DNA of 64,000 nucleotides. Origin: Camillea tinctor. Lineage: Eukaryota > Ascomycota > Sordariomycetes > Xylariales > Xylariaceae. Location: the NCBI GenBank assembly GCA_022578605.1, contig MU394096.1:62001-126000 (forward strand), written 5' to 3'. The position numbers were made by a program, and so were the translations under genes. The notes beneath the pieces are model-generated. The model was not told the DNA's origin, made no database searches, and worked only from the letters and a program-made list of their open reading frames with translations. Shown one piece after another: positions 48,121-61,379 of this stretch. Positions within the stretch are counted from its first letter, which is position 1, and every line of letters begins with the position of its first letter.

Positions 48121-51100
48121 CCTCGGACCTAGATAAGATCATAATCAGCTAGGTGGCGTTTCTCTACACTACACTCAACCACCACTGCTATTTAATCCTC
48201 TGCCAAACCCAAAGGGAAGGATTCCCCGAGTCAGTCGGGATCTTAAAAGACCTCAGTGCTAGGTTTTAGCTCTATCTAGGTCACTGGGGAAGATCAGGGC
48301 TCTCTTCCGGGTTTTTATTTTTAGACAACCATTATTGAAACGTATATGTCTTAAAGTCGTTCGATCGAAGGAGAGAGAAGGGGAGAGAGGGAAACACTGG
48401 ATGATATGAGGAACGGACACCCAAAGCAAGGTAGTTCCTGGAACACCCGACATAGGCAAATATTGAAATATGCAGCCGCCTCAAAAGCCCGTAAGCCTTA
48501 CTCGCAGTAGGACGTTGCATTCTGGGACTGCCCCCAGGTCAAAGTAGCCTGTCAATATATGTTGTGTCATGTTCTAATCACCGAATATCTCCGGTCAATG
48601 TTCTTCCTGCCCTTCGGCTGGGGAGAGACAAGGCTCGGGGACTTGTGTGTGTAGACAACTGAATGGACCAGTTTCTAGAACAATGAGAGGTGAACTTGAA
48701 AGTTGGTGGTTCAAGTAAGCATTCGGATGTTGTTTTTTTCACGTGGCACAGCGGTGAGACTGGGATCCCTCCGACGATGTAGAATCCTACGGAAACTGAG
48801 CTGGGGAGAACTTGTTGAAACAAGACAGCTGAACATCCATCCTCCTTTGTAGGTTATGTACATATGAAATCTTACACTACCGCTTCCCCGCCAGACATGA
48901 TGTGATTGTTATGCTGACATTTCTGACTTGGGCAAGAGAGATTTGGAAACTGGCAGTATGCTTTGCCTGTAGCACTTCACCTGTGACGGTACGACATCTT
49001 TTATCTGCTGCAAGGGACCATTGCGAGTTGATCATCAGCTCTGATAGGTTAGCTGGAAGAGTCGAACTGCATCTGCATATATATGTATGTAAAGCTCGAC
49101 CTGATGAATGGGTCGTCTCAGGTATGTTGTTTGAGGATGCAGGAGTCAGGAGCGGAATGGCGGTGCCAAGACCTGGAAACGGTTGGGTCTTTGCAATGCC
49201 GGTAGTATCTGTCCCGACGCGGTGGGGAGCAATATATGTGAGTTTGAAGACAATGTATGTTCCATATGTAAAGGAGCAGCTAGTCACCGCGCACACACAC
49301 ACGCACGAGTCATGACAAACAGATGGGGTTTGATGTTTGATTTGACATTTCTTGACGGAACCGGCTGGTTCTGATATCCTACGATATTTAGAGTTAATTA
49401 ATAAATACTGCAATGGTACGCTATATATGGATTTATAAGTGGTAATGGTAGATCGCAAGGCGAGATTATTACCGGCGAACCAGGCTCACGACCTTACGAA
49501 TTATTTCGCCGGGCCAAGCTCTAGCCCCAAAAAGGAGTTTGAAATACTCTAGGTTAGCACTTATAAGCCGGGGGAACTTGTCATTAAAGAAAGGAGAAGG
49601 AGGAAGAAAAAGAGTCAATATTGCTTAGCCCTCTTAGTCAGGGTAATCATTGGTAAAAGATGGAGAAGAAGCAATTTTAGTGGTATAGGAGATATACAGA
49701 ATAAATAAATATATGGGGGATATGGGATCTTCTATTTATCAATGCGCCGAGAAAGAAAAACCTTATGTAAGTGGGTGCGTGCAGTGCAAGTGGACAGTAC
49801 GTATATAGGAGGTAAGGTAAGATTCAACGCTCGTGCATAGGTACCTAACTTACATGTGGGTACTACTCTCTGTAAGTTGTAGATGTACTCTATATGGAAA
49901 TCTCCCCACCTCTTTTCTTTCCTTCCCTTGCCTTTCCCCCCCTTCCCCTTCCCCCTCCCTTCCGTTGGAACTGGAACTAGAACTGGGACTGGGGCTGGGA
50001 TTGGAACCGGCGGGAACAAAAGGAGGGCTACATAACAAGATTGAAAAGTCTTATCACCGGACAATATCACCGGAACACATTGTGTACATATCCGTACCTA
50101 CATATTCTTTGTTAGAGGAATCGAATTTGTTCATGATCATCTCATCTGATATTTATTTTATATTTCTTTCTTTCTTTCCTTTTCATTTTTTTTTATCTCT
50201 TTCTTTAATATTAGAAGAATTAACTTGTAAACATTTCATACCTAAATAACCTGGTAGTATGTAGCACGGTACCTTACCAACCTACATATGTAAGGTTACC
50301 TCTACCCTATATCAATGTCGTAATGTGAGGTAGTGTAGCGTAGTCAGGTGAAAGGTCAGGTAATAGATATCAAAGATATTAATATAGGTAACTACTAGGG
50401 TAGTTGGTAAGGTTAAAAATACCTAATAATTACCTACCTGGTATAGGTTCGGATTGACTGGACATGCCTTAGGTACTATGTAGTTATTGCAACTATATTG
50501 CACAGTGATAATTCTTATAGGTCAATATCGAAGCTGGTACCCAATAAGTAACATCCATTACCTACAAGTACGCTACTACACTTTAGAATGAAATTCATTT
50601 TAGAGTGGGGTGGAAATCAATCGACTGGCACTTGCGCAGGTTCCCAGGGGTTCCTCCAGGGATTCTAGCGATTCTAGCGATTCTACTCGATGGGGGGAAG
50701 AGGAGCTTGGGGACCTTTTGGTTCGGGCTACTAGGCCCCCTCTGGGTTAGGGTGGTGGAACCATAGGTACCTCAGCTCCCGAAAAAGATTCACGAAATAT
50801 TTTAGTTATTGTCCGGCAGCTTGGCGCGTGCACACCTGGACTTCGATCCCAACCACACATCCTTAGACCCAGAGCCAGATGCACTGGGATGCATCCCCTC
50901 AACGCGAACCGAGAGAGGGAAAAAAAAAGAAGAAGCAGTGAACCAAAGAAAAGACGAAAAAAAAGGGATTAGCGCCCGCTTATTTTTATTTTTATTTCTT
51001 TTTTTCCTATTCTCTCTTTTTTCTCCGCGACTAATAACTCTAGACTTATCAATAGTTTTTTTTTTCTCTCTTTACTAAACCAACCAACTTTAGTTCCCGT

Positions 51101-52596
51101 TTCTTTAGCGACTCGTAGATTTTATAGGTACATACATACATCAAATACGTGGAATACAACTTGACAGTTACCTAACCTAGCCTAATACCTTCCTTTCCTC
51201 CCCCCATCTTGCCTTGCCCCCCTCTTTCCTCCCTACATTGATACGTGCTACTTACATATATACATACGTACTTACTTACATGTGTACGTACGTTACCTAC
51301 TTACTTACACGCATACATAACCTAACCTAACCTAGTACATTACACTACATTACATTACATTACATACGTACATACATACATATATACATACATACATGTA
51401 CATATGCTACTATCTTTTCCTGGCTAGTTATTGTTGGTTGTAACAGTATTTGCATTGCGTATTGTTATCTTTTTATTTTTATTCCATTTCAATTTTCTCT
51501 TGTTCTTTTTTATTTTTTCCTTGATTTTTATTTCTTTTTATTCTTGTCTTCCCTTCTCTCTCCCTCGTCTCCCTCCTTTTCCAGCCCCTCTATCTTCCTT
51601 CCCCCCCAACCTTACTATTATACTATACCATATACTATTAGTATTCTTTTTCTTCTTCTTCTCCTCCTCCCTTCTAACCATCTCAACGTAGTTTATTCTC
51701 TTCTTCTTTTTCTTCTCTCCACCTCATCCTAGTCTTCCCGTCTTTCGAATTTTACATTTTTAGATTCGAATACCCTCGTATTGCCCGTTTTCCCGTTTTT
51801 TTTCTTGGATTCACCGCTTGCTATAGGTTATCTTCCTTGGCTATTAGTGCAACATCCTTGGTCTTATTAGTGATAATTCTTAATTCGCGAATTCATCCAC
51901 ATTTATTACCAACCTCGAACCCCATCTCCGTGCCTCCATCGTCTCCGCCACGGTCATCTTGTTAAAGATTTATTTTATTTTATTCTACTTTACACTAGGA
52001 CTTCGCAATTGGGGGGTTTTCTTTTCTTTTCCTTTTTCTCTCTCTCACCCTCCTCATCATTATCATCTCGTCGCCTCCACTCTTGTTCATGCTTGTTCGG
52101 GATCGTAATTGAATCTTCCCGTCTCGTCCGCCCACTCTTCTACCTATCGTCAACCATGCTCTCTCGGTGTCGTCTTATTCAGGTCGACTCGGCCTGAAAA
52201 ACCAAGATCAAAATCAAAATAAAAATCAAAAACCCCACCACATGCGAATTCTTCTACGACTACCACACCTTGTCCCTCACCTTTCTCTCTAAAAGCTGAC
52301 AACAGTAATATTTCTTTCTTCTTCTCGATCGCCCGAAATATTTAACAGCCACCAATCCTCTGTGTCGCATCAAGTTCCAAATCAATCCCTTCGGTAACCC
52401 GTGGTCGTGGTGGCTTGCCAAGGGTCCCGGTCATCTAATACTTACTATTACTTCGTCCTTGCGAGCCAGCACCAAAAAGCCTGTGTGCTGCCCACCACGC
52501 TTTGAATCATCTGAGTTGGATCTTAGTTTAGAGGTCTAGAGACGAAAGAAGGGATTCAAGAGAAAAAAGATTAAGGATTAAGGAATAAGAGAAATC

Positions 52597-54658
52597 ATGG
52601 CTTTACCACTTTCCCTTCACCACGATGAAGAACATTCTGTTCTCTTCTTGTCTGATTCCGATTCGGACGATGATCTTCTCCCGCCTCCACGTTCAGCGGC
52701 TAGGGGCAAGCCTCAGGACTCGGCCGAAGCCATGCGCCAGAAGACCAAAGACGCAGCAGCCAATGTGCCACTCCACCCGATACCCGCCATGCAGCCAGCC
52801 TTCACCGAGTCTCTAGTCGAAGCTACCAATAGCTCGGCAGCCGTAAACAAGGCGGGCTTAAAGCCAAAGCCAAAGTTAAGATATGGCGATGCTAAGCAAC
52901 GCAGGTCTGATTTACTCGATGGCGCCAAGGGAGATAAATTGCACGCCGATCTATGGCGCTACCGACCTGGCCAGAAGCACCACGAGCTCTGGAAGCTCCT
53001 GGCTCAGATCTCCTTCGGTGTTTATCTGCTGCTCAATGGCATCGCCAACAGTAACGAGCAGGTTGTCAATATTCTACAAACCCACATCGACGAGGTCGAC
53101 GAGTTCCTTGAGACGACGTTGGAAGATATCAGATTAGCCGTGGATGATGTCAAAGAGCGCATTGATTTCCTGAAGCTGCCTATGGAGAACATTAACACTT
53201 TCGAGCAGATGCTGGAGGATCGGAATTTCCGACTGCAGATCGTCACGGGGAATGAGAAAATCGAGCACATCATAGCTCGCACCACTGTAGCACTTGAGGC
53301 TACCTTTAAAGATGTCGACGAGGGATTGAAGGCCACCAAGGAGTTCGCAGTTTATCTAGGCGACCAACAAGACCAGGCCTGGCGTCAACAACGACCAGAG
53401 CTGACTGATATATTCGACGCTATGAAGGGAAATGCTCAGGGCTGGTACACTGCTTTTATGGACCTGCAGGAGAACGCGTCTAAGCTCAATTCTCTTCTCA
53501 CAAGGCTTGGGCAGATCGTAGCTGAAATGAACCAAAGGGCTGGCGAAGTAAGCCGGCGGACGAGGGTAAGCATTGTTAGGGATAGTCCTTACTGGAAGAA
53601 GCTCACATTCCTGTTTTTCTTTTCTATAGTTCAGCGTTGCCCCTTTCTCCGACCCTTCTGATCTATCACACCAAAACGGCAACACCCCCCTGACTCTGTC
53701 ACCGCCCCAGAAAAGCGCACCGCGTTCTGGCTCCAGGTCATCGAGAAGCCACTCACTGAGTATCCGACTGAGCTCATCCGCCGGGGGACATATCATTCAT
53801 GAGCTACCAGACGAACCCGTAAAAACGCAATTCTTCGATTCGAAAGACGACCAAACACGAGAGACCATAATAAGGATTGAGGAGGACACAGGGCCTGCAG
53901 AGCCACAAAGGCCAGATGAGGATGAAAACCTTTACCTTCTCCAACCACGAACATATACGCCTCAACCGCCAGAACCAATACCATCCCCACGAGTCCGAGA
54001 CACCCCTACTCCCACACCAAAACACGAGAAACCTGCGAAACAGGAGGAACAACCAAAGCGTACGTCTTTAAGACAGAGAGTATCTCTGAAGGGCGGTAAC
54101 CTGCCTGAAGTTATTCATGTCCCATCACGGAATGCGCCCGAACTTCAGGCTTCAACCTACCAATCACCACGCCAGTACCAGGGACCTGATTCAGCATATG
54201 GATCCGACGTCGAGGCTAGGCCGGCCATGCCGTCCAATGTCGACCCAATCCCAGAAATAGCCCTCCCTAGGTTCCCAAATACGATACCTTCACCACGGTC
54301 TGAACACCAATACTTTTTTCCGGTACGAGCCAGCCCACATTCGCCATTACAACGACCTTGGACTGCCGGTACAGCTCGTCCGCACACGGCCCACACCGGT
54401 AATCTGCGAAACCAGCGCTCTGCTATGGGCATGAGCACGCTTAGCAATGTCACGACCCCTAACCACGATAATAAGCAATTAAAGAAGAAGCGGAGTGCAT
54501 TCGGTTGGCTAAGGAAGGCGTTTACCCTGGACGATGATGAACGCGCTCAATTCGAAGCCAGGAGGCAATTACAGGCGCCGAACCCATACTACGAGAACCA
54601 GAGCCGGCAGCAGAAATTCCTAGATGGCAAGCGTATAACCGAGTACAGGCACCATTAG
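52597..54658 (+). CDS. Conserved-looking fungal protein of unknown function, helical core
   Basis: Two exons, 52597-53565 and 53630-54658, joined in phase 0 encode 665 residues. The 64-nt intron follows SRRTR and precedes FSVAPFSDPSDLS. An acidic N-terminus (LFLSDSDSDDDLLPPP) leads into a helical core of about residues 105-325: KGDKLHADLWRYRPGQKHHE, LWKLLAQISFGVYLLLNGIA, VNILQTHIDEVDEFLETTLE and DIFDAMKGNAQGWYTAFMDL. The core recalls an uncharacterised protein I associate with Pezizomycotina; I know of no assigned function. The hydrophobic SFGVYLLL is too short to call a membrane span. The C-terminal half is disordered, Pro-rich and phospho-site-rich, and ends in a basic KKKRSAFGWLRKAFTLDD helix that could contact membrane. 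The first ATG after a long pyrimidine-rich leader was taken as start. Confidence 0.78.
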
Positions 54659-57600
54659 TGATTACTTAGGTGTGCCGATCAGTTTGTCCCTCATGCCGAC
54701 TGCATCGATCGCCGTGACGCAGTCATCTTTTGTGGGGTGTTTGAATCTCACTCTTGGACGACGCATGTGATCGATAGCTACATGAGGCCCCCTCTGTCAT
54801 GTCCCCGCCGACAAAGCACAGTTAGAACGGATGGCGCACTGAGTACATCAATGGATAATGGATCAAGTCTCGTGACTTGTTTATCCTGCCTTGTATATGC
54901 CCATAGGGCACTCTAGGTTCATCACTATGTTCGATGCATCACCACCGACAAACAAATCGGTTCTTAGGAACTTATTCGTTTGTATGAGCGGCCTATTCAG
55001 AGATAACCTTACCCTTATGCCATCGGCTTTGGTTGGGTATAAAAGGCAGAATCTCTAAGAAAGCACTATATGCTTGTTCCTAAAAGAGGAGTAGGAGTTA
55101 TATGGATAAAAAATAATATCAAGACGGGGGATTTTGGTCAAGTCACCATAAACCAAGGGTCAGACCAACCAGATTCGTTGGAATGATATGGTTCCAATAT
55201 GGTGGCATACATGTAAGATATGAAGGAAGGTTTACTATGTCGGCATAGCGAAGGTAATTAACCCCTCCTTTCTCTTTCTCTCCCTGGTCCTGAGGAGGGG
55301 GGTAGGTGTACTTCTATTCATGGAGTTAAGAGGGAAAGAAATGTACTTGGGGCTAAAATAACCTAGCCAATCTACTTTCAGGCCTTGCATCGCTGTTTTG
55401 ATTATATGGAAAGCAGGGAGTTAAGAGTGTCTCTGGGTTTTGTTACACTATATCCTTCTTATTTTCCGAAAAAAAAGGAAGAAAATACTTTGGTACCCCT
55501 TTATTTGTTTTCTGTCTTCATTGAGTGTCTTGATTTTACAGTACAGTTTTTATTTTCTTCTCGTGTTTTGCAAGGCACCAAGGGGAAGCTACAACTACAA
55601 AAGGAATATGTGTACTATATTGTTATTGGGAGAGAACTCTTGAGGAAAGAAAACAAGGGGTTGACCACTCCGAACGCGCCTGTTGTTGATAGGACTGTAG
55701 TAGAGTCAAACCTACAGGTTACTCTACTAGCAGAGAGATACTGGGAGATGTTGAATACATCGACTAAACCTATTAAATAGATAAATAATCAAAGAAAGAA
55801 AGAAAAACATGTTAAAACTTTTCGAGAAATGTATAGTTTCTATTGCCTTTTTGAGACGATATGGGATTTACTCTCAAGTTAGCGTTGCTTAGTTAGGTAT
55901 ATATGACTACCTATATGATATGGGTCTCTAAGAACCATACACAATCACCAACTACACAATGTATTTCAAAAAAAAAAAAAACATAAACTCGTATTCTCTC
56001 TTTCCTTACGTTTGGCGCGTGTGGTGGTAGTTTCAATAAGTGTTTGTTTTCTTTAAGAGGGGGGTTGCAGTTACACCAGGGCCAGACCAGTAAACCTTTG
56101 ACACCAAGTCTTGGTTTCAACAGGGCAGCGCTTAGATAAAGGAAGGCGTATTTGGATAGGTAGGTAATGCGGAAACGCGGAACAGAACATTATAACTTAT
56201 AGATGTGGAGGTTAAGTAGCGTGCGAGAGCACGAGATGAGGTGATTATCGTATTGTGTTATGGTGAGGCTCGGTTTCAGGTGAGGCAACATAGGAGACGG
56301 ACGTGGTTACACTAGTAGGTGTAAGAGACGAGAGAAAACTACGACTACTTAGGTATTTAGTGGCAGGCATGGAAGTAGGTAAGACCTAGTGTATGTAGAT
56401 GTCAATGATGGTTTCGATTTTTCTTCTTTTTCTTCAAGGGAAGAAATGAAGGCTGGTATATAGGTAGGTGTGGACATGGAATGATGTAATGGTAGTGTGT
56501 ATTATACCTGACCAGGTTATCTAGACGAGAACGACGGGCAGGGAATACTTACACCTACCTTCTCTTTTTGGCTACTTTCTTAATCTAGGATATTGTACGC
56601 ATTTACAGCCCTATGCAGGACATCGAAGTGGTTAGGATGTTATATATATATCATCGTGTTATGCCAGACACAGGACTTTCCAGGGAAGTTATATAAGTAC
56701 CGCTTTTACCTCAGTAAGTAGACCTAATTCATGTGGTTTAAGTAAGTCAATATATACCTAGGTATATACTGCGTACTTGACCTGGGTGAACCCCCTCCAA
56801 CTCCACCCCCCAGGTTGTATCTCCGATAGTAACTCCGTGGGCCGCATAACCCTCGTTGCGTGGGATCGACCACCCCCCTTCTTAGTATACATACACTACA
56901 GCTTACCCACCCACTGACTAAGGGAGCTATTGTGTGTTAGGTACACATGTAGTGTACTTACTGGAGCAACACGCAAAAACGTACCTCTTAGAGATACCCG
57001 CTCTACCCCGGTTCCGTCCTGTTGCGGGTATTTCCTGGCGTTCTGTTGCGTGGAACATTCGATTTGCTTACTTGTGTCGTCGACGTGGGTGGCAGGCGAC
57101 TAATGTCATTGAGTACACGTGCTAGGTTACTGCTTTTAGTCTCCGTACTTTGTCCTCTGAGAGAGACTAAAGATACACAGACATTTTCTATATTAACGAT
57201 GCACTATATGGCTCTGGTAGGTAAATCAAAATTTCACTAAACAGTAGTAAGTTATGTAATAACTAACCTTGGAATTTAGTGTACGTTAAGATGCCATTTT
57301 CTTCTTCAGCCCAGGTACACATTATAAAGCGTAGGTACCTGTGTATCCTGGGGATTTTATGACATGGAGTTGAATTTGATCATCGATCGCATTTCCCAGA
57401 TTTGCATATCCTGAGGTCTCTTTTTTTTTATGTCTGCGTCTAACTTACCTAGGTAATGTACCTATGTATACATGTAGTGTATAAGAATGCCGGATCCTTC
57501 AATGTTCTCCTGTACGTTGTGTTGCGTTGCGTTGCGTGCGCGCGTTACACATGTGGGGTTATCCCCAAAACCTAGTTTGATGGACTTCCAATGTTGATCC

Positions 57601-59148
57601 CGAATTGAAGTACATAGGGTTACCCAAAGTTAGACATGTTCAGACTTAATTGATATGTCAATGGTACTGTACTGTACATAATGATGTTCTTTAGTAATTG
57701 ACAGCACTGCATTGACACCGTTCATCATATCATGTGTTTAAGGAACATCTTAGTTGTATAATAGGTACCGAAGCTGCTTAGAGTATAGGGATTCTTACAT
57801 AAACACTGATTGGCTAGTTTAAATACAAGGTACATACCTTTCAAGCTGACCGAATAGTCCGAACTGGGCTGATGGGGTCTTTTATTCGGATTCCGGCATT
57901 CGCCTTTTTGTTTTTATTTTATTTTTTATTTTTATTTTTTTGTTCGACACTATGCAAGTTTTTGTGTCCTTCTTATTTCCTTGCCCGCAAGATTATCTAA
58001 GTTAGGTAAGTAAATAACCAGGTATGTATGTACAGACACTGGTTGTAATGTAGTATCAATAACACGCAACGCAACGAAACAAGGTGGCTGAGTGCCCTGA
58101 GTCTGCCTCGGACGAGAGCGAAACACTCGGACATCTACGAAGTATGTAGTGAAAATATGTACTTATAGGTTCCAATGCCGTCTGCACACATTTATTGTCT
58201 ACCACGTGGTTATGTTGATTTCCTCTAAACTAACCTAGTTAGTCTACTGGTGAATATAAAAGCAAAGTCTAGTAAGAGAACGGAGCCCCCGAGACATGAG
58301 GGAGGGGAAACTAGTGTTGTTGAAAGTTATGTAGTTCACTCTGTATGTATGTAGTGTAGGTGGTATTTATCTGTATATGTCTGATCCGTCTGGGCTGCGC
58401 CAACGAACGCCGCGATCTAAAACCTACATCCCTTGCACACCCACCTCCATACTACACGCGGCCGGCACTGCAATTAATTACATGTGTCTAAGCTCAGCAT
58501 CCCAGCTTGACGTTCCAGTTTATGGTTTTACAACTCTCTCTTTTCTTCTCTCTTCTGATATTCTTTTCCACGTGCTTGCCTGCCATGCCATCGAACCTAA
58601 CCTATATACCTACCCTACAACAACTTTGTAACCATACAAAGAAAGAAACTCTCATAGAGAGTCTTATGGGTCAAGCTGAGTCTAGCTGATCGATTAAAAA
58701 GGGAAAAAAGGGAAGGAAAAAAGCCCCAAGGGTCTAGTTCCTAGTTTAGCTTTTCTAGTCTACGCATGATCCCCGGATGGGATAAACCCTGCTGCTGGTC
58801 CCGTATAGTCATCTCCGCTATTGGAGCTGGTGGTCCAAGTCCGTCCCGTCTTAGTCGTATACTGAGTGGCATTGCGAATGAATCCGCTTCTTTTCGGTTT
58901 CTGTTCTCCTTTTAGGGTACGCTAGGCTAGAAACTTTGGGACGATTCTATTAACTCTTTTTTTCTCTTACTTCTTTCAACTTTCTTTTCGTTAATTCACA
59001 CTCTTTTTATTCATTCTCTTTCAGAGTATATAGATACTGCACTCGCCCATTGCTCTCATCTTCCTATCGCATCCGGTCTCTTGTCGCGCCATTGCTTGCG
59101 CTGCGCTTGCCTACCTAGTCTCTCGGCCTGTCTATTGAGTCGGTCATT
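54659..59148. other. 4.5-kb gene-poor region
   Basis: No gene is supported. The longest frame (131 codons, 55385-55780) has no family resemblance. Notable content is a short A run (55969-55980), many AGGTA motifs and a T-rich tract at 57910-57940. The interval 58900-59148, with a pyrimidine-rich leader, should be the promoter of the next gene. Confidence 0.55.
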
Positions 59149-60314
59149 ATGGCTTCGACTAAAGTTTTCGGTTTCGGCACGGACCTTTGGGATCCCTCGC
59201 ATCGGTTTCAGACCTCGTGGCTGGTATCGCCGTACGTATTATTTGCCATAAGGGCTACAATAGTGAGTACTTTCTGATGTTGTTACCGTTGGTCATCACG
59301 TATATGCCTATGTTTCTTGAGGTAGGAGAAGTAAGGAACAGGAAACCAAACATGCGCCGGTGTTAGAGCACGTTCTCCCCGGATATCACGGGAAAATGAG
59401 TGCTATACCTATGTTTGCGACAAGCTTTCATATGCGTAAAGAGACAGAGAAAGAGAAGGGCATGGAGGATCGTCTACCTGTTGCGCGAGCTCTATACCGA
59501 CGGATGGATGCGAAAGGATACTGAACCTGGCTTAAACACTAACCTTTCTCTTCTCCCCGACCTCTAGTCCGTCTATGCATTCTTCACTCTTCTCTTCGAG
59601 ATCGGCTTCCAGTGCGCGCACCTCGAGCTAGGCGGCTGCACCGCCTCGCGCGCCAGCTTCTCCTACTTCACGGTGCTGACGTACTGGGGCATCGCCTTCT
59701 ACACCGCCGTGGCCGCGGTGCACACGTTTGGATACGCACGGTGGGGCGCCGCACCGCTGGACTCGTGGCCGCGGCCCCTGCAGGCGCTGCACTCGCTCTA
59801 CTACACCACCGTCGTGACCTTCCCCTTCATCGTCACCATCGTGTACTGGGGGGTGCTGTACTCCGGGTCCTTCGCGACCCAGTTCGCCGCCTGGGGCAAC
59901 GTCAGCGAGCATGCCTTCAACAGCGTCTTCGCGCTAACCGAGATCCTGCTCCCCCGCACCGCGCCCATGCCTTGGATACACATGCTCTGGCTCATCGTCC
60001 TGCTGGCCTTCTACCTCGCCCTCGCCTACCTTACTCACGCGACTAAGGGCTTCTACACGTACAGCTTCCTCGACCCCGAGATCACGGGCAAGTACGTCGC
60101 CGCTTACGTCTTCGGCATCGCTATCGCCGCCATCATCATCTTCATCATCGTCTGGAGCATTGTTTGGTTCCGTGTGTGGATTACTGAAACCAAACTCGGC
60201 ATGGATGGCAAATTTGCGTATGGTGGCGGCCGGGGTAGGGCCAACGCGCGCCGCGACGAGGAAGACCAGTATGAGATGAGCAGCGGAAGCCCGGTGCCGA
60301 TTGCGCAAAAGTGA
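59149..60314 (+). CDS. FAR-17a/AIG1-like multispanning membrane protein
   Basis: Two exons, 59149-59262 and 59568-60314, joined in phase 0 encode 286 residues. About six hydrophobic segments are visible, for example TISVYAFFTLLFEIGFQC, VVTFPFIVTIVYWGVLYSG, LWLIVLLAFYLALAYLTH and VFGIAIAAIIIFIIVWSIVW. The layout and the NVSEHAFNSVFALTEILLPR block fit the FAR-17a/AIG1 and rolling-stone-like membrane families. In AIG1 a Thr-His pair hydrolyses fatty-acid esters of hydroxy fatty acids; candidates here are Thr73 and His153, but that role is inferred, not shown. The C-terminus is a soluble tail after the last span. The 305-nt intron is long for this window, and a missed small exon inside it cannot be ruled out, although the first span reads cleanly across it. 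Codons are very GC-rich in the first half of exon 2. The gene is convergent with GUP1. Confidence 0.75.
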
Positions 60315-61379
60315 CAAAGGTGAAGGACCGAAAGGGGGAATAGCGAAATTAGAGTGAAAGAAAAAAGAAAAGAAAGAGATAGGGGAACAGAAGGGGGAAT
60401 TTACGATTGGATAAGAAATCTATGAAGAAGGAAGAAAAAAGAAAAAAGAAATAAGATTAAGGGCGAAGGGACGCGACCAGACGAAATGAGATATAGAACG
60501 AACGAATAGGGGATATGCGTCACATGCAAAACGGAAAGAGGAAGTAATCGACCCCGGTATGACTATTCGAAGCAAGGGAGGAGGGCAGCGGGAACGGGAA
60601 AGGGAGAGGAGCAAACAAAGCTGCCTCAACCTCAATCGAGGTATACAAGTTTACCCCTTGCATATACTCTGTCTAACTTCAACCTTACCTACCCCCCAAG
60701 ACACATGCATATATATAGATATCAAGGAAGGAGGGAGAGGCAATACCCCCATGCTGGAAATCAAAGAAGATGAGCAATATCATGCATTTATGTTTTTCAT
60801 TTTCCTTTAGCATATACCACATTCTATCAGCTCATCATACAAGCACGAGATAAAATATAAAAAACTCAGATACCCATCATCAGTTCTTCCTCCCTTTTCA
60901 CATTTTTATCAAGTATATGGTGGTTTGAAAGTCGTCTCTTCATGTATATTACTTTTGTCATGTATACTATAAACTGGGGATGAGGCAACATATATGTTAT
61001 GTCACCCACTTAAGCAAGGAGAAAAGAGAGAACGGTTATACAACAAAATACACCAATAAATAATAAATAATACCCATAATATCTTCCTTATTTATATCAT
61101 TTAATACATGTCTTGGGAACCGGTAATAGCATATATATACCTGTCGTCATAATCATCGAGTCTATTTTATAAGTCTAAGTCTATATAACCCCATCCACCC
61201 GCCTTTGATATGCGACAAAGCTCAAAATGCCCAGCTCAGGCCAAATCGCTCTATCCACAACCAAACAAAGAGTAGCTCATTAAGATAGAATAGGGAGGGG
61301 GCATGGCAAGAGAAAAATATTACATTATCAAAGATAATTTATCAAATCGCTGATTAGATATTTTTGAATACCTAGAGAC
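60315..61379. other. Convergent 3' intergenic region before GUP1
   Basis: About 1.1 kb, purine-rich at 60340-60460, then AT-rich. It probably contains the 3' UTRs of both convergent genes. No gene is supported. Confidence 0.6.

Larger units (their letters stand above)
47254..52596. other. 5.3-kb gene-poor region
   Basis: No gene is supported. It holds the CRE pair at 47448-47468, two protein-like minus-strand frames at 48120-47693 that may be a relic, and a 193-codon minus-strand frame at 49458-48877 with no family resemblance. A TACA/ACCTA-rich repeat tract lies at 51240-51400. The stretch 51460-52590 is strongly pyrimidine-rich and is probably the promoter and long leader of the 665-residue gene. 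Confidence 0.55.

Noticed and set aside
48877..49458. 193-codon minus-strand frame and an overlapping 137-codon plus frame
   Set aside because: No recognisable domain, includes translated CA repeat, and both strands are open by chance.
51310..51405. CCTAACCTAACCTA and TACAT repeats resembling telomere sequence
   Set aside because: The unit is not the TTAGGG/CCCTAA repeat usual in filamentous fungi; it is a short local tract among TACA repeats.
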